Origin: Thermosipho sp. (in: thermotogales)
GTDB taxonomy: Bacteria > Thermotogota > Thermotogae > Thermotogales > Fervidobacteriaceae
Assembly (NCBI GenBank): GCA_030153605.1
Contig: JASKLO010000003.1
Span: forward strand, 37,308 to 101,307
Direction of reading: 5' to 3'
DNA: 64,000 bases
The position numbers and the translations under genes are program-made. How positions within the stretch are numbered: the stretch's first letter is position 1; each line of letters opens with the position of its first letter. Positions 41,378 to 51,238 of this stretch are shown here, one piece after another. A model generated the notes under the pieces. That model worked only from the letters and a program-made list of their open reading frames with translations. It made no database searches and was not told the origin of the DNA.

Positions 41378-42796
41378 TCATTCTGAGAAATAGATTTTCA
41401 TTAGTTCTTCGTAATGTTTTTGACGATATTCTAGAATTTTTTCATTTGTAATCGCAGTTTTTTCTTGTTGTTTCTTCCAATATTCTTGACTTTTTTGTGC
41501 ATTTAATTCTTCAAGAGTTTTACCCTGTTGTTCTATCCATGTATAATACTTTAAGTTATGCCAGCGTTCTCTATTGTGTTTATCTCCCTCAAAAATCCAA
41601 GAAGGTTCTTGATAAAGTAAAATTCTTTCAGTTCTTGATTTTGCTTCTGCTCTATCTAATTCCCCAAATTGTTTTGTAAGGTCATCCATAACCGATCTGT
41701 ATCGTTCAATTGAATCAGTTGCAACAATAAATATGTTATCATCACTACCAAAATTGTAAAATTTAGCCATTTTAATTGCACCAATTAAATTTGCAACACC
41801 AGATATTCCAAATTTATCTGATATAAAATCTACAGCATCACTTGGAACAAATTCTTTTAAGAATTTAATTCCTTCAGGATCAGTTAATACTTGTAACATC
41901 TTTTTTGAGTCCATATCATCAACTAGTACTACGGCATCATTATTCATAACGTTATGTATCCATGTTACATGTTTATCTCCAATTCCTTGAATATCGTGTC
42001 CACCATATCCATTTAGAGAAATTGTTGGACATTGTAGCGGTTCAACTGCAACTACTTTAGCTTCTGGAAATTCCTGTTTAACCCTGTCACCGCTTGCAAT
42101 TGTTCCAGCAGAGCCTACTCCAAGAACTACAGCTGAAATTCTTTGATTGCCAATTTTTTTAGTTTTAACAAGTTCAATCATAGAATTTCCAGTAACGTAA
42201 TAATGGAATCTATAATTTCCAAATTCTTCAAATTGATTAAGAACTCTAACATGTTCTGGATCTTTGCTGTATAACTCTTTTGCCTTATCGTAAATTTCTT
42301 TTACATTTGATTCACAGCCTGGTGTGGCTATAACTTCAGCACCGTACTTTCTTATTAATTCAAATCTTTCTTTACTCATTAATTCTGGAAGAAGAACAAT
42401 AGATTTATAATTCATTCTTGAAGAAACCCAAGCACCACCAATACCATAGTTTCCGGTTGAAGGCCAAATAAGTGTATGTTTTGTAGGATCAACTTCACCA
42501 AAAACAGTTTTTTCAGCAAGCACAGAGTAAGCTGGACCTACTTTATGACTACCTGAAGGAAATTCTTTAGCATATAATACAATTATATTAGCATCAACAC
42601 CAGTTAATTCTTTTGGCATAACAAAATAATAAAATTCGTTATTTTCATCTTTCCAAGAAATATTAAATAAATTAATTGGATGGAGTGGGTCCTTTTTCTT
42701 CATTTCGATAGCGCGTTTCCTAATTATAGGATCAATTTTTTCAGGATTTAACATTTCTTCAAAAGTAGGCCCAATTACAGGAACTCTTTTTTCCAT
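41378..42796 (-). CDS. Fold-type II PLP-dependent enzyme of unknown substrate
   Basis: Related to cysteine synthase/threonine synthase/diaminopropionate ammonia-lyase. The PLP lysine is in PSGSHKVGPAYS, the substrate loop in WPSTGNYGIGGA and the phosphate-binding loop in GVGSAGTIASG. At 472 residues it is longer than cysteine synthase and YgeX, with a distinct N-terminal ~60 and C-terminal ~70 residues (RTERILLYQEPSWIFEGDKHNRERWHNL). It lies between Xdh and 8-oxoguanine deaminase genes, so a role in purine or ureido-compound breakdown is inferred. I cannot name the reaction. Confidence 0.75.
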   Translation of the reverse strand: MEKRVPVIGPTFEEMLNPEKIDPIIRKRAIEMKKKDPLHPINLFNISWKDENNEFYYFVMPKELTGVDANIIVLYAKEFPSGSHKVGPAYSVLAEKTVFGEVDPTKHTLIWPSTGNYGIGGAWVSSRMNYKSIVLLPELMSKERFELIRKYGAEVIATPGCESNVKEIYDKAKELYSKDPEHVRVLNQFEEFGNYRFHYYVTGNSMIELVKTKKIGNQRISAVVLGVGSAGTIASGDRVKQEFPEAKVVAVEPLQCPTISLNGYGGHDIQGIGDKHVTWIHNVMNNDAVVLVDDMDSKKMLQVLTDPEGIKFLKEFVPSDAVDFISDKFGISGVANLIGAIKMAKFYNFGSDDNIFIVATDSIERYRSVMDDLTKQFGELDRAEAKSRTERILLYQEPSWIFEGDKHNRERWHNLKYYTWIEQQGKTLEELNAQKSQEYWKKQQEKTAITNEKILEYRQKHYEELMKIYFSE

Positions 42797-42809
42797 ACTA
42801 AAAACCTCC

Positions 42810-45074
42810 TTATAAATTAATAATATCTTCCATTGAAATAGGTATTTTTGTTATTCTTTTGTCAATTGCGTAAGAAACAGCATTAGCAATTGAGGGTGGT
42901 GATGACATTAATGAGGGTTCACCTAAACCTTTAGCACCAAATGGTCCTTCATTAAATTCTTCTTCTACAAATTCAACATGTATATTTTTCGGAACATCTT
43001 TAATTGTTGGGATAATGTAATTGTTAAAGTTATCGGTTAAAATTTTTCCTTTGTTTTGTTTAATTTCTTCCATAATAGCATACCCCATTCCTTGTATAAC
43101 ACCGCCGTGCACTTGTCCAAAAGCACCTTCATAATTAATAACTTTTCCAATATCATGGCAAACCCAAGCTTCTTTTAATGTGATTTTTCCTGTCAATTTA
43201 TCTACCTCAACTAATGAAAGTTGAGTACTAAAGGTATAGGTTATGTAAGCTTCTCCGATACCTTTTTCGTGATCGAAATTTAATTTAGGAGTTTTATACC
43301 AACCAGTTTCTGAAAGTTTAACATTATTTTTATTGCAAAGTTGAATTATTTCTTCAAATGTAAATTCTTTATCCCGTATATAAACTTTTCCATCTGAAAA
43401 AATAACTTCATTTTTACCGACACCATAATAATTTGAAAGAAACTCTACTATATTATTTTTAATTTTTTCTGCAGCAATCCTAACAGCATTTCCACTAAAA
43501 ACAGTTGTTCTAGAAGCAACAGTTGGACCACTATCTTGAATTACAAGCGTTTGAGGTTGTAATACAGTTATTTTATCAACTTTTTGGCCAAGCACTTCGG
43601 CTGCAATTATAGCCATTGTGGTTTTAGCACCTTGTCCCATTTCAGTATTTCCAATCATAATATTAACAGTGCCATCAGGATGGATTAATACTTCAGCACT
43701 TGCTCCATCAAGATGTTGACCTCCAGAACCCAAACTTACTCCGTAAAAGATATGAGACCAACCTAGCCCCAGTTTTTTATATTTATTAGTTTTATTAAAG
43801 TTGTCTACGAGTTTTTTTAATTCTGGATAATTTGACATTTCATAAACTTTCTTTAGAGTTTTTTTCGCTCCAACAGAACTTGTTAATTTGTGGCCTGTTG
43901 CTGTTTCATTCCCAACATCTAAGGTGTTTTTCATTCTAATTTCATATGGATCTATATTTAATCTTTTAGCAGCTTCATCCATAACCGATTCTATAGCGAA
44001 TAATACTTGAGGAGATCCAAATCCTCTAAAGGCTCCACAAGGGACTTTATTTGTATATACACCATAAACATCCACAAATACATTTGGGACCTTATAAGTT
44101 CCACAAGAATGTATTGTAGTCCTATACATTACAATAGGTGAAAGAGTAGAATATGCTCCCATGTCAAGGTAGACTTTTGATTTTATACCAATAATTGTCC
44201 CGTCTTTTTTAAATGCAACTTCGTAATATGATTTACTAGGATGTCTTTTACTAGTTTCTTTAATATCCATCTCGCGTGTATAAATTAATTTAACAGGTCT
44301 TTTTGTTAAATAGGAAAGCAATGCAGGTTTGGAGGCAATATAAGAAGGTACGTCTTCTTTTCCACCAAATCCTCCACCGGTCTCTGTTTGAATAACGTTT
44401 ATTTTATTTAGTGGCAATCCTAGAATATTTGCTACATCTTCATGAACATAAAAAGGACATTGAGCACTAACGTAAATTTCCATAATATTATCAGGGGTAT
44501 AATATGCTACAGCACCTTGAGGTTCTAGATAGGCATGTTCTTGATAACCTGTCTCAAAATCCATTTTAATGACTAAGTCTGCTTCCTTAAAAGCTTTTTC
44601 AACATCCCCGCGCCTTATTTTTCGATGAAATCCTATGTTTGAAGTACCGTTAACTATTACTTCATCTTTTATAGCTTCATCTATCGTTAAAACAGGAGGA
44701 AGTTCCTCAATTTCAAAACTAACTAATTTGGCAGCCATATCAGCAATTTCTTTAGTTTCAGCTGCTATTAAAGCAATTACATCACCTTCAAAACGAATTT
44801 TACCACCCACTGGTACAAGAAAATTCATATCTTTTACTACATGTCCAAATTTATTTATACCAGGAACATCTTTATAGGTAGCTACATAAACAACACCAGG
44901 CAATTCATATGCTTTTGAAGTATCAATACTTTTTAAAATTCCGTGAGGAACATTTGCATATACTACACTAGCATAAAGCATATTGTGAAAATAATAATCA
45001 GATGCGTATTTAGCAGTTCCTTCAGCTTTTTGAATTCCATCTATTCTTTTTACTTTTTTCCCGATTATATTCAT
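42810..45074 (-). CDS. Xanthine dehydrogenase family, molybdopterin-binding subunit
   Basis: Molybdenum hydroxylase large subunit, likely oxidising hypoxanthine or xanthine. Motifs: QTETGGGFGGKED, the CGAFRGFGSPQ substrate-site Arg, GNTEMGQGAKTTMAIIAAE, and GPFGAKGLGEPSLMSSPPSIANA with the catalytic Glu. Length 754 equals the separate Mo subunit. FAD and 2Fe-2S subunits, normally adjacent, are absent from the window, as is an XdhC-type maturation factor. GGAGG before the ATG; 12-nt gap to ade. Confidence 0.9.
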   Translation of the reverse strand: MNIIGKKVKRIDGIQKAEGTAKYASDYYFHNMLYASVVYANVPHGILKSIDTSKAYELPGVVYVATYKDVPGINKFGHVVKDMNFLVPVGGKIRFEGDVIALIAAETKEIADMAAKLVSFEIEELPPVLTIDEAIKDEVIVNGTSNIGFHRKIRRGDVEKAFKEADLVIKMDFETGYQEHAYLEPQGAVAYYTPDNIMEIYVSAQCPFYVHEDVANILGLPLNKINVIQTETGGGFGGKEDVPSYIASKPALLSYLTKRPVKLIYTREMDIKETSKRHPSKSYYEVAFKKDGTIIGIKSKVYLDMGAYSTLSPIVMYRTTIHSCGTYKVPNVFVDVYGVYTNKVPCGAFRGFGSPQVLFAIESVMDEAAKRLNIDPYEIRMKNTLDVGNETATGHKLTSSVGAKKTLKKVYEMSNYPELKKLVDNFNKTNKYKKLGLGWSHIFYGVSLGSGGQHLDGASAEVLIHPDGTVNIMIGNTEMGQGAKTTMAIIAAEVLGQKVDKITVLQPQTLVIQDSGPTVASRTTVFSGNAVRIAAEKIKNNIVEFLSNYYGVGKNEVIFSDGKVYIRDKEFTFEEIIQLCNKNNVKLSETGWYKTPKLNFDHEKGIGEAYITYTFSTQLSLVEVDKLTGKITLKEAWVCHDIGKVINYEGAFGQVHGGVIQGMGYAIMEEIKQNKGKILTDNFNNYIIPTIKDVPKNIHVEFVEEEFNEGPFGAKGLGEPSLMSSPPSIANAVSYAIDKRITKIPISMEDIINL

Positions 45075-45086
45075 AGCAGACCCTCC

Positions 45087-46814
45087 TTAATCAACAAAAA
45101 TATCTAAAATTTTTTGTTTGGTAATATCAACAAGCCCTTTATCAGTTATTTTAAGTTGAGGAATTACTGCTAATTGAAGAAAATGGATATGCATTAAAAT
45201 ATCTTCACTACTTCCTAAAAGTTCAATTGAAGTTTTTAAACTGTTTAACTGGGAGATTACTTCATTTAAATCATTATCAGACATTAAACCAGCAATCGGC
45301 AATGGTAATTCTGATATTATTTTTCCATTTTTTACGACTACTATCCCACCTTTGATTTTTTGAATATGTTTAATGGCTAACAAAATATCTTCATCATTTG
45401 TACCAACAACTGCCAAATTATGGGAATCATGGCCTATAGTAGTTCCTATGGCTCCCTCTTTTAATTTTAAACCTTTTACAAATCCTATACTGTATCCACT
45501 TGCTTTATGCCTATCTAAAACAATGATTTTTGATATGTCATTCTCAGGATCGCAAACTATATATCCATTTTTTACTTTAGGTTCAACATGAAGTTCATTT
45601 GTAATAAGCGTTCCTTTTTTTAGAGAAATAACTCTTATTTTTTTACCCTTGTTTTTTATTTTTAAATTAACTTTTTCTAAAGGAATGATATTAATTGAAC
45701 CAATAGTTTCAGGAACATTTTTAAAAACACTAGAAATCTCTACTAAAAGTTCTCCATCTTGGGCAACAATTTTAGAATCTTTAATAACATATAAAACATT
45801 GAAATTTTGCAAGTCATCAACTACTACAAAATCAGCTTTATATCCTGGAGCAATAGCTCCCATGCTCCTAAGATTGAAATATTGTGCGGTATTTATTGTA
45901 GCCATTCGGATTGCAATAATTGGATCAATACCTTTTTTTATAGCTGTTTTTATTATTCCATTTATATGTCCTCTTTGCTTAATGTCTAATGGATCTCTAT
46001 CATCAGTACAAAACGAGAAAAAGTGATGATTCATAAGGTTAACTGCTGGTAATAATGCTTCAAGGTTTCTAGCAGCTGTTCCCTCCCTAATAAAGATTTG
46101 CATTCCTTTTGATAATTTTTCCAAAGCTTCATTTGGATCTTCACATTCGTGATCAGATCTAACGAATGCATCAATATAAGCATTTAGTTCTTTACCTCTA
46201 AGACCAGGAGCATGGCCATCAATTTTTTTGTATTTATGCCTTAAAATTTCTATTTTAGCAATAAGTTCTCGATCGCAGTTTAAAACTCCTGGGAAATTCA
46301 TTACTTCACCTAAAGCAATAATTCTAAAAGGATATTTATCAACTAAACTTACCATATCTTCAGGTCCAAGTAATGAACCAGAAGTTTCAAAATTAGTAGC
46401 TGGAACAGCGGAAGGAATAGCAAAATACACATTTAATGGAATACCTTCTGTTGACTTGATCATATAATCAATTCCATCTACGCCTAATACATTTGCAATT
46501 TCATGGGGATCAGCAATGATAGTGGTAGTTCCAAATGGTAGGATCGATTTTGCAAATTCAATTGGTGAAAGCATAGAACTTTCAATATGAACATGAGCGT
46601 CAATTAAACCTGGTAAAATATATGCACCTTTTAAATCTATAACTTTTTTTCCTTGTTGGTATTCATTACCAATACCAGCTATCCTTTTTTTAAATAAAGC
46701 AATATTTGATTTTTCAATTTTTCCAGAAAATACATTTACAATATTTGCATTTTTAATTAAAACATCAGGAATATTTTTTCCAAGAGCAACGGGAACAATT
46801 TCATATATTTTCAT
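45087..46814 (-). CDS. ade: Adenine deaminase
   Basis: Converts adenine to hypoxanthine. N-terminal metal site LPGLIDAHVHIESSML, then TTTIIADPHEIANVLG, GHAPGLRGKELNAY, FCTDDRDP and the C-terminal IGHDSHNLAVVGTNDEDI domain, all hallmarks of the AdeC family; 575 residues is typical. First gene of the purine operon with GGAGGAGGG upstream. Product hypoxanthine would feed the adjacent xanthine dehydrogenase subunit. Confidence 0.96.
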   Translation of the reverse strand: MKIYEIVPVALGKNIPDVLIKNANIVNVFSGKIEKSNIALFKKRIAGIGNEYQQGKKVIDLKGAYILPGLIDAHVHIESSMLSPIEFAKSILPFGTTTIIADPHEIANVLGVDGIDYMIKSTEGIPLNVYFAIPSAVPATNFETSGSLLGPEDMVSLVDKYPFRIIALGEVMNFPGVLNCDRELIAKIEILRHKYKKIDGHAPGLRGKELNAYIDAFVRSDHECEDPNEALEKLSKGMQIFIREGTAARNLEALLPAVNLMNHHFFSFCTDDRDPLDIKQRGHINGIIKTAIKKGIDPIIAIRMATINTAQYFNLRSMGAIAPGYKADFVVVDDLQNFNVLYVIKDSKIVAQDGELLVEISSVFKNVPETIGSINIIPLEKVNLKIKNKGKKIRVISLKKGTLITNELHVEPKVKNGYIVCDPENDISKIIVLDRHKASGYSIGFVKGLKLKEGAIGTTIGHDSHNLAVVGTNDEDILLAIKHIQKIKGGIVVVKNGKIISELPLPIAGLMSDNDLNEVISQLNSLKTSIELLGSSEDILMHIHFLQLAVIPQLKITDKGLVDITKQKILDIFVD

Positions 46815-46941
46815 TTTTCCCTCCTCCTTTGATAGAAATTATATATGAAAATAAAGATAGAAAAAAAGGGAGAATTTTAAACGTATTCAATATTATTAAA
46901 GTAAAAACAGCTGAAATGGTATTTAATGGTGTTTTAAGGAA

Positions 46942-46975
46942 AATAAAAGGGCCCTTTTTAAAGGGCCCTTTTTGT
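46942..46975 (-). terminator. Terminator after the Opp operon
   Basis: AAAAGGGCCCTTT and AAAGGGCCCTTTT form a near-perfect palindrome. It lies just beyond the oppF stop (46982) on the minus strand. The A/T flanks make it look bidirectional, but no plus-strand gene ends here. Confidence 0.8.
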
Positions 46976-46981
46976 GAAAAA

Positions 46982-48124
46982 TCATTTAAGCGAACCTGGG
47001 AAATGACAGGCAACAAAATGTCCAGGTTGTATTTCTCTAAGTTGTGGTTCTTCTTTAGAACAAATTTCTTTCGCAACGGGACATCTTGGATGGAATCTAC
47101 AACCAGTAGGTGGATTAACTGGACTTGGAACATCTCCAGTAAGAATAATCCTTTTCTTTTTATAATCAGGATTAGGAACTGGAATAGCACTCATTAGAGC
47201 TTTAGTATAAGGATGTAAAGGATCATCAAATAAAACTTTTTTAGGAGCATTTTCTACAATTTTACCTAAGTACATGACGATAACTCTGTCGGAAATATAC
47301 TTAATTACTGATAAATCGTGAGAAATAAATAAGTATGTTAAATTGTGTTTTTCTTGCAAATCTAGCATCAAATTAATTACTTGTGAACGAATTGACACGT
47401 CTAAAGCCGCTACTGCCTCGTCGGCAACAATTAATTTAGGATTCATTAAAAGAGCTCTGGCAATACCAATTCTCTGTCTTTGTCCCCCAGAAAACTGATG
47501 GGGGAATCTATACATATGATCTCCATGAATTCCAACTTCTTCTAATGCAGCTTTTACTTTTTCTATAACTTCTGATTTTTTAATGACTTTGTGTAAAACA
47601 GGACCTTCAGAAACAATAGTCTTTATCCTTATTCTTGGATTCAAAGAGCTATAAGGATCTTGAAAAACTATTTGCATTGTTTTTCTAAATTCAGATCTTT
47701 TTTCGGGTAGATCTGATAATAATTTACTGTAAAAACCACTTTCACCAAGTTCTTTATAAAGATCATAATATTTTTTGTCGATAAAAGTAAAGGTTTCAGG
47801 ATCTTCGTTTTTAAACTTTTTTATGTAAGTATTTTTTAAATATTTTTTTGCTTTAATCTTTGGCATGAAATAATAAGTTGTATCTTCATTGTCTACAATT
47901 ATTCTTCCGGACGTAGGTTCATATAATCTTAAAAGAGTCATTCCAACTGTAGTTTTACCACAACCGGATTCCCCAACCAATCCAACCGTTTCACCTTCGT
48001 AAATATCAAAACTTACATCATCAACCGCTCTTACCCAAGCAACAATTCTTTTAAAAACTCCAGCACGAATGGGAAAATATTTTACTAGATTTTCAACTCT
48101 AACAAGAACTTTTTTTTCGCTCAT
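46982..48124 (-). CDS. oppF: Oligopeptide-type ABC transporter ATPase (OppF/DppF)
   Basis: Walker [15 protein letters not shown]-loop and [12 protein letters not shown], signature [15 protein letters not shown], Walker [13 protein letters not shown], then the Opp-specific C-terminal [11 protein letters not shown] cysteine motif. It carries an unusual insertion of about 60 residues between Walker A and Q-loop ([15 protein letters not shown]... ), as I recall for other Thermotogales OppF. Start overlaps the oppD stop (ATGA). Substrate could be peptides or oligosaccharides. Confidence 0.92.
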   Translation of the reverse strand: MSEKKVLVRVENLVKYFPIRAGVFKRIVAWVRAVDDVSFDIYEGETVGLVGESGCGKTTVGMTLLRLYEPTSGRIIVDNEDTTYYFMPKIKAKKYLKNTYIKKFKNEDPETFTFIDKKYYDLYKELGESGFYSKLLSDLPEKRSEFRKTMQIVFQDPYSSLNPRIRIKTIVSEGPVLHKVIKKSEVIEKVKAALEEVGIHGDHMYRFPHQFSGGQRQRIGIARALLMNPKLIVADEAVAALDVSIRSQVINLMLDLQEKHNLTYLFISHDLSVIKYISDRVIVMYLGKIVENAPKKVLFDDPLHPYTKALMSAIPVPNPDYKKKRIILTGDVPSPVNPPTGCRFHPRCPVAKEICSKEEPQLREIQPGHFVACHFPGSLK

Positions 48125-49146
48125 GCACTTTCACCAGCCTTTTTTAGTTTCTGAGCCTCCTCGACTTTTTGGTAATAGAAACATCTTGAAAAGTGATCTT
48201 TGTTAACTTCATATAGAGGTGGTATTTCTTTACGACATTTTTCATCTGCAAACTCACACCTGGTATTAAATCTACAGCCAGGCGGGAAATGTAATGGATC
48301 AGGTACAATGCCAGGAATGTTATACAACCTTTCTTGTTCAATATCAAGACGCGGCAAAGAATTTAACAGCCCCCATGTATAGGGGTGCCTCATTTCTTTA
48401 AACAATTCGTGAACGTTAGCTGTTTCCATTACCATACCGCCGTACATAACAACAACTCTATCGGCATTCTCAGCAATTACACCGACATCATGTGTGATAA
48501 GAATAATAGCCATTCCATATTCTTTTTGAAGTTCTCTCATTAACTCTAAAATTTGAGCTTGAATTGTGACATCAAGTGCAGTAGTAGGTTCATCAGCAAT
48601 AAGCAATTTAGGTCTACAAGATAAGGCCATAGCAATCATAGCTCTTTGTCTCATACCGCCAGAAAGTTCATGAGGATATTCATCTACGCGTTTTTCAGGT
48701 TCAGGTATTCCAACTTTTTTAAGCATTTCAATAGCCATTTTTCTTGCTTCAGATTTACTAACATCTTGGTGAAGTAATATTGCTTCCATAATTTGTTCTC
48801 CAATAGTAAAAACAGGATTTAATGCAACCATTGGTTCTTGGAAAATCATTGCTATATCATTTCCTCTGATTTTTCTCATTTCATCTTCTGAAAGTTCGAG
48901 TAAATTTTTGCCTTCAAAAATTATTTCAGATCCTTCAACAATTTCACCATTAGGATCTAATAGTCGCATAATAGAAAGAGAAGTAACACTTTTACCACTA
49001 CCAGATTCTCCAACAATACCAAGGGTTTCTCCAGGATATACTTCAAAATCAACCCCATCTACAGCTTTAACAATTCCATCTTCAGTATAAAAATAAGTTT
49101 TGAGATTTTTGACTTCCAATAATGGCTTTTTCTCCAACTTCATCAC
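48121..49146 (-). CDS. oppD: Oligopeptide-type ABC transporter ATPase (OppD/DppD)
   Basis: Walker [32 protein letters not shown], signature [15 protein letters not shown], Walker [13 protein letters not shown], switch His ITHDVGVI, and [13 protein letters not shown] near the end. 341 residues, standard. Four-base spacing or overlap to both neighbours shows coupling in the B-C-D-F order. Confidence 0.93.
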   Translation of the reverse strand: MMKLEKKPLLEVKNLKTYFYTEDGIVKAVDGVDFEVYPGETLGIVGESGSGKSVTSLSIMRLLDPNGEIVEGSEIIFEGKNLLELSEDEMRKIRGNDIAMIFQEPMVALNPVFTIGEQIMEAILLHQDVSKSEARKMAIEMLKKVGIPEPEKRVDEYPHELSGGMRQRAMIAMALSCRPKLLIADEPTTALDVTIQAQILELMRELQKEYGMAIILITHDVGVIAENADRVVVMYGGMVMETANVHELFKEMRHPYTWGLLNSLPRLDIEQERLYNIPGIVPDPLHFPPGCRFNTRCEFADEKCRKEIPPLYEVNKDHFSRCFYYQKVEEAQKLKKAGESA

Positions 49147-49150
49147 TCCT

Positions 49151-50065
49151 TTATTTCAATTTCGGATCAAAGACATCTCTAAGAGCATCACCGACAAGAT
49201 TCCAAGCAAGAACAAATAATACCATAGCCATACCTGGATAAAAAACAGTGTACCAATATGCAAGAGCTTGTCCACTAGAACCTAGAATATAATTTCTAGT
49301 ATAATTTAGCATGGATCCCCAGTCAGCATAACCAATTGGAGCACCTAAACCTAAAAAAGATAATGCTGCTGCAGTAATAACTAATGATCCCAATCTCATT
49401 GTAGCTTGAACTAAAACTGGGAAAATTGTATTTGGAAGAATATGCCTAACAATAATTATAAAGTTTTTAATTCCTAATGCTTTTGCTGCTAAAACAAATT
49501 GTTCTTCTTTAACTTGAAGAATATTAGCCCTTATTAATCTTGCAGTTGCCATCCAACCAAAAATAATCATAGCAATCATTACTTTATCTAAACCACTTCC
49601 TAAAATTGTAGTTAATACCATAGCAGCAAGCAAAAATGGAATTGACAAAAATATATCAGTGATTCTCATAAGAACTTCGTCAATCCATCCACCAAAATAA
49701 CCAGCAATAGAACCAATAATAATTCCGAACAAAGTAGATGCAGAAACAACTATAAGACCTATTTTAAATGCTGTTCTTGTACCCCAAACAACTCCATAGA
49801 AAATATCTCTTCCAGCGATCATTCCAAAAGGATGATCCTTGCTAGGAGGAACAGGGTCAGAACTCCAAGATAAAATAGGCATAATATATGGATCATCAAG
49901 CTTCATAGGATTTCCATTTTCATCTGGAAATAAAGGATTTATTGGTGGTGCAATTAAAGGCGCAAAAACAGCGACCAAAATAAAAAATGCTAATAAAGCG
50001 AAACCTAAAATTGCAGAAGGATTTTTAAAAAGTTTTCTAAGAGTTCTTTTTAACTCTGTATTCAT
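49151..50065 (-). CDS. oppC: Oligopeptide-type ABC transporter permease (OppC/DppC)
   Basis: Six predicted helices; N-terminal helix [23 protein letters not shown] and a long periplasmic loop, then the permease domain ending in the EAA-type loop [22 protein letters not shown] and the [19 protein letters not shown] motif. 304 residues. Ribosome site AGGAGG before ATG. Confidence 0.92.
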   Translation of the reverse strand: MNTELKRTLRKLFKNPSAILGFALLAFFILVAVFAPLIAPPINPLFPDENGNPMKLDDPYIMPILSWSSDPVPPSKDHPFGMIAGRDIFYGVVWGTRTAFKIGLIVVSASTLFGIIIGSIAGYFGGWIDEVLMRITDIFLSIPFLLAAMVLTTILGSGLDKVMIAMIIFGWMATARLIRANILQVKEEQFVLAAKALGIKNFIIIVRHILPNTIFPVLVQATMRLGSLVITAAALSFLGLGAPIGYADWGSMLNYTRNYILGSSGQALAYWYTVFYPGMAMVLFVLAWNLVGDALRDVFDPKLK

Positions 50066-50077
50066 TCAATACACCTC

Positions 50078-51124
50078 CTAACCAAGTCTTATTCTTGGAT
50101 CTAATGCTGCGTATAGGATATCTATAATAAGGTTTCCTATTATCAATATAGTTGAATAGAATAACACGCTTCCAAGAACTGCAGCATAATCTAATTGTGT
50201 TGCAGCTTGAGCAGTAAATCTTCCCATACCAATTCTATTAAAAATAACCTCTACGATAACAGTACCTGATAAAAGACCAATTACCATTGCTCCTGCTACT
50301 GTTACAACAGGTATCATTGCATTTTTACGGGCATGTTTGTGAATAACATCTTTTTCAGGTACACCTTTTGCTCTAGCAGTTCTAACGTATTCTTTTCCTA
50401 GTACTTCAAGCATACTTGATCTTGTGATTCTCAATAGATATGCCCACCATAACCATGAAATTGTTAAAATTGGTCCTATTAAATGCCTAATTGCATCCCA
50501 GAAAATATCAAGTCTTCCATTTAAGAGTGCGTCAATTGAGAGAATATGAGTAAAATGTTTGAACTCAGGTGATTTAACTATTTGTTCAGCCCAACTACTC
50601 ATAGTACCTGGCGGGAACCAACCAAGCACTGAATAGAAAATCATTAAAACAACCAATCCAAAAACAAAGTCAGGTAATGACCATCCTACAATAGCAAAGA
50701 TTCTTATAAAATGGTCAAGAAATTTATCACGATTTACAGCAGCAGCTACCCCAAGCCAAATACCAACTCCTATAACTGGAATCATAGCATATAAGGCTAA
50801 CTCAAGGGTATATGGTATCCTTTCTTTGATAGCTTGTGCAACTGGTTGTTTTGCGGTAACTGACCAGCCTAAATCTCCATGAAATACCCCATTTATCCAT
50901 TTAAAATATCTAGTCCACAAAGGTTGATCCAAACCGTATTTATGAATTAATTTATCTAGATCCTCGTTAGAAAGCTTGTCAAAAACATTTGGATTGACAT
51001 AAGCTGACAAAAGTTTTTCTGGCCCTAGAATTTGAGTAAAACTAAAAATAATTAGTGTGACTCCAAATAGAATCAACGGTAGTAACAAAAGCCTACGAAT
51101 AATATATGCAGTCAAGTGTAACAC
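50078..51124 (-). CDS. oppB: Oligopeptide-type ABC transporter permease (OppB/DppB)
   Basis: N-terminal YIIRRLLLLPLILFGVTLIIFSFTQ is the typical OppB start, with the EAA loop YVRTARAKGVPEKDVIHKHARKNAMIPV and VIVEVIFNRIGMGR later. First gene of the four-gene operon. No solute-binding protein gene lies next to it, so the binding protein that sets the substrate is encoded elsewhere. Confidence 0.92.
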   Translation of the reverse strand: MLHLTAYIIRRLLLLPLILFGVTLIIFSFTQILGPEKLLSAYVNPNVFDKLSNEDLDKLIHKYGLDQPLWTRYFKWINGVFHGDLGWSVTAKQPVAQAIKERIPYTLELALYAMIPVIGVGIWLGVAAAVNRDKFLDHFIRIFAIVGWSLPDFVFGLVVLMIFYSVLGWFPPGTMSSWAEQIVKSPEFKHFTHILSIDALLNGRLDIFWDAIRHLIGPILTISWLWWAYLLRITRSSMLEVLGKEYVRTARAKGVPEKDVIHKHARKNAMIPVVTVAGAMVIGLLSGTVIVEVIFNRIGMGRFTAQAATQLDYAAVLGSVLFYSTILIIGNLIIDILYAALDPRIRLG

Positions 51125-51156
51125 CTCCTAAATATATTTTACAAATATTCAGTTTA

Positions 51157-51184
51157 ATTATATCAGTTATAAAAAATGTTTCAA
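51157..51184 (-). promoter_or_regulatory. Promoter of the opp operon
   Basis: On the minus strand TTGAAA, 16 nt, TATAAT, with TGa just before the -10 (extended -10). It is 27 bases upstream of the AGGAGGTG of oppB; one of the best promoters in the window. Confidence 0.7.
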
Positions 51185-51238
51185 TATAGTAAAATATTTG
51201 TTTTTGAAAACTAAAAGTATCATATTGAGTTTAATTGG

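Noticed and set aside
46801..47197. Overlapping open frames on both strands (46801-47190 minus, 46829-47197 plus)
   Set aside because: They run through the terminator hairpin at 46942-46975 and the end of oppF, with no ribosome site or recognisable domain. They are shadows of non-coding and oppF sequence.
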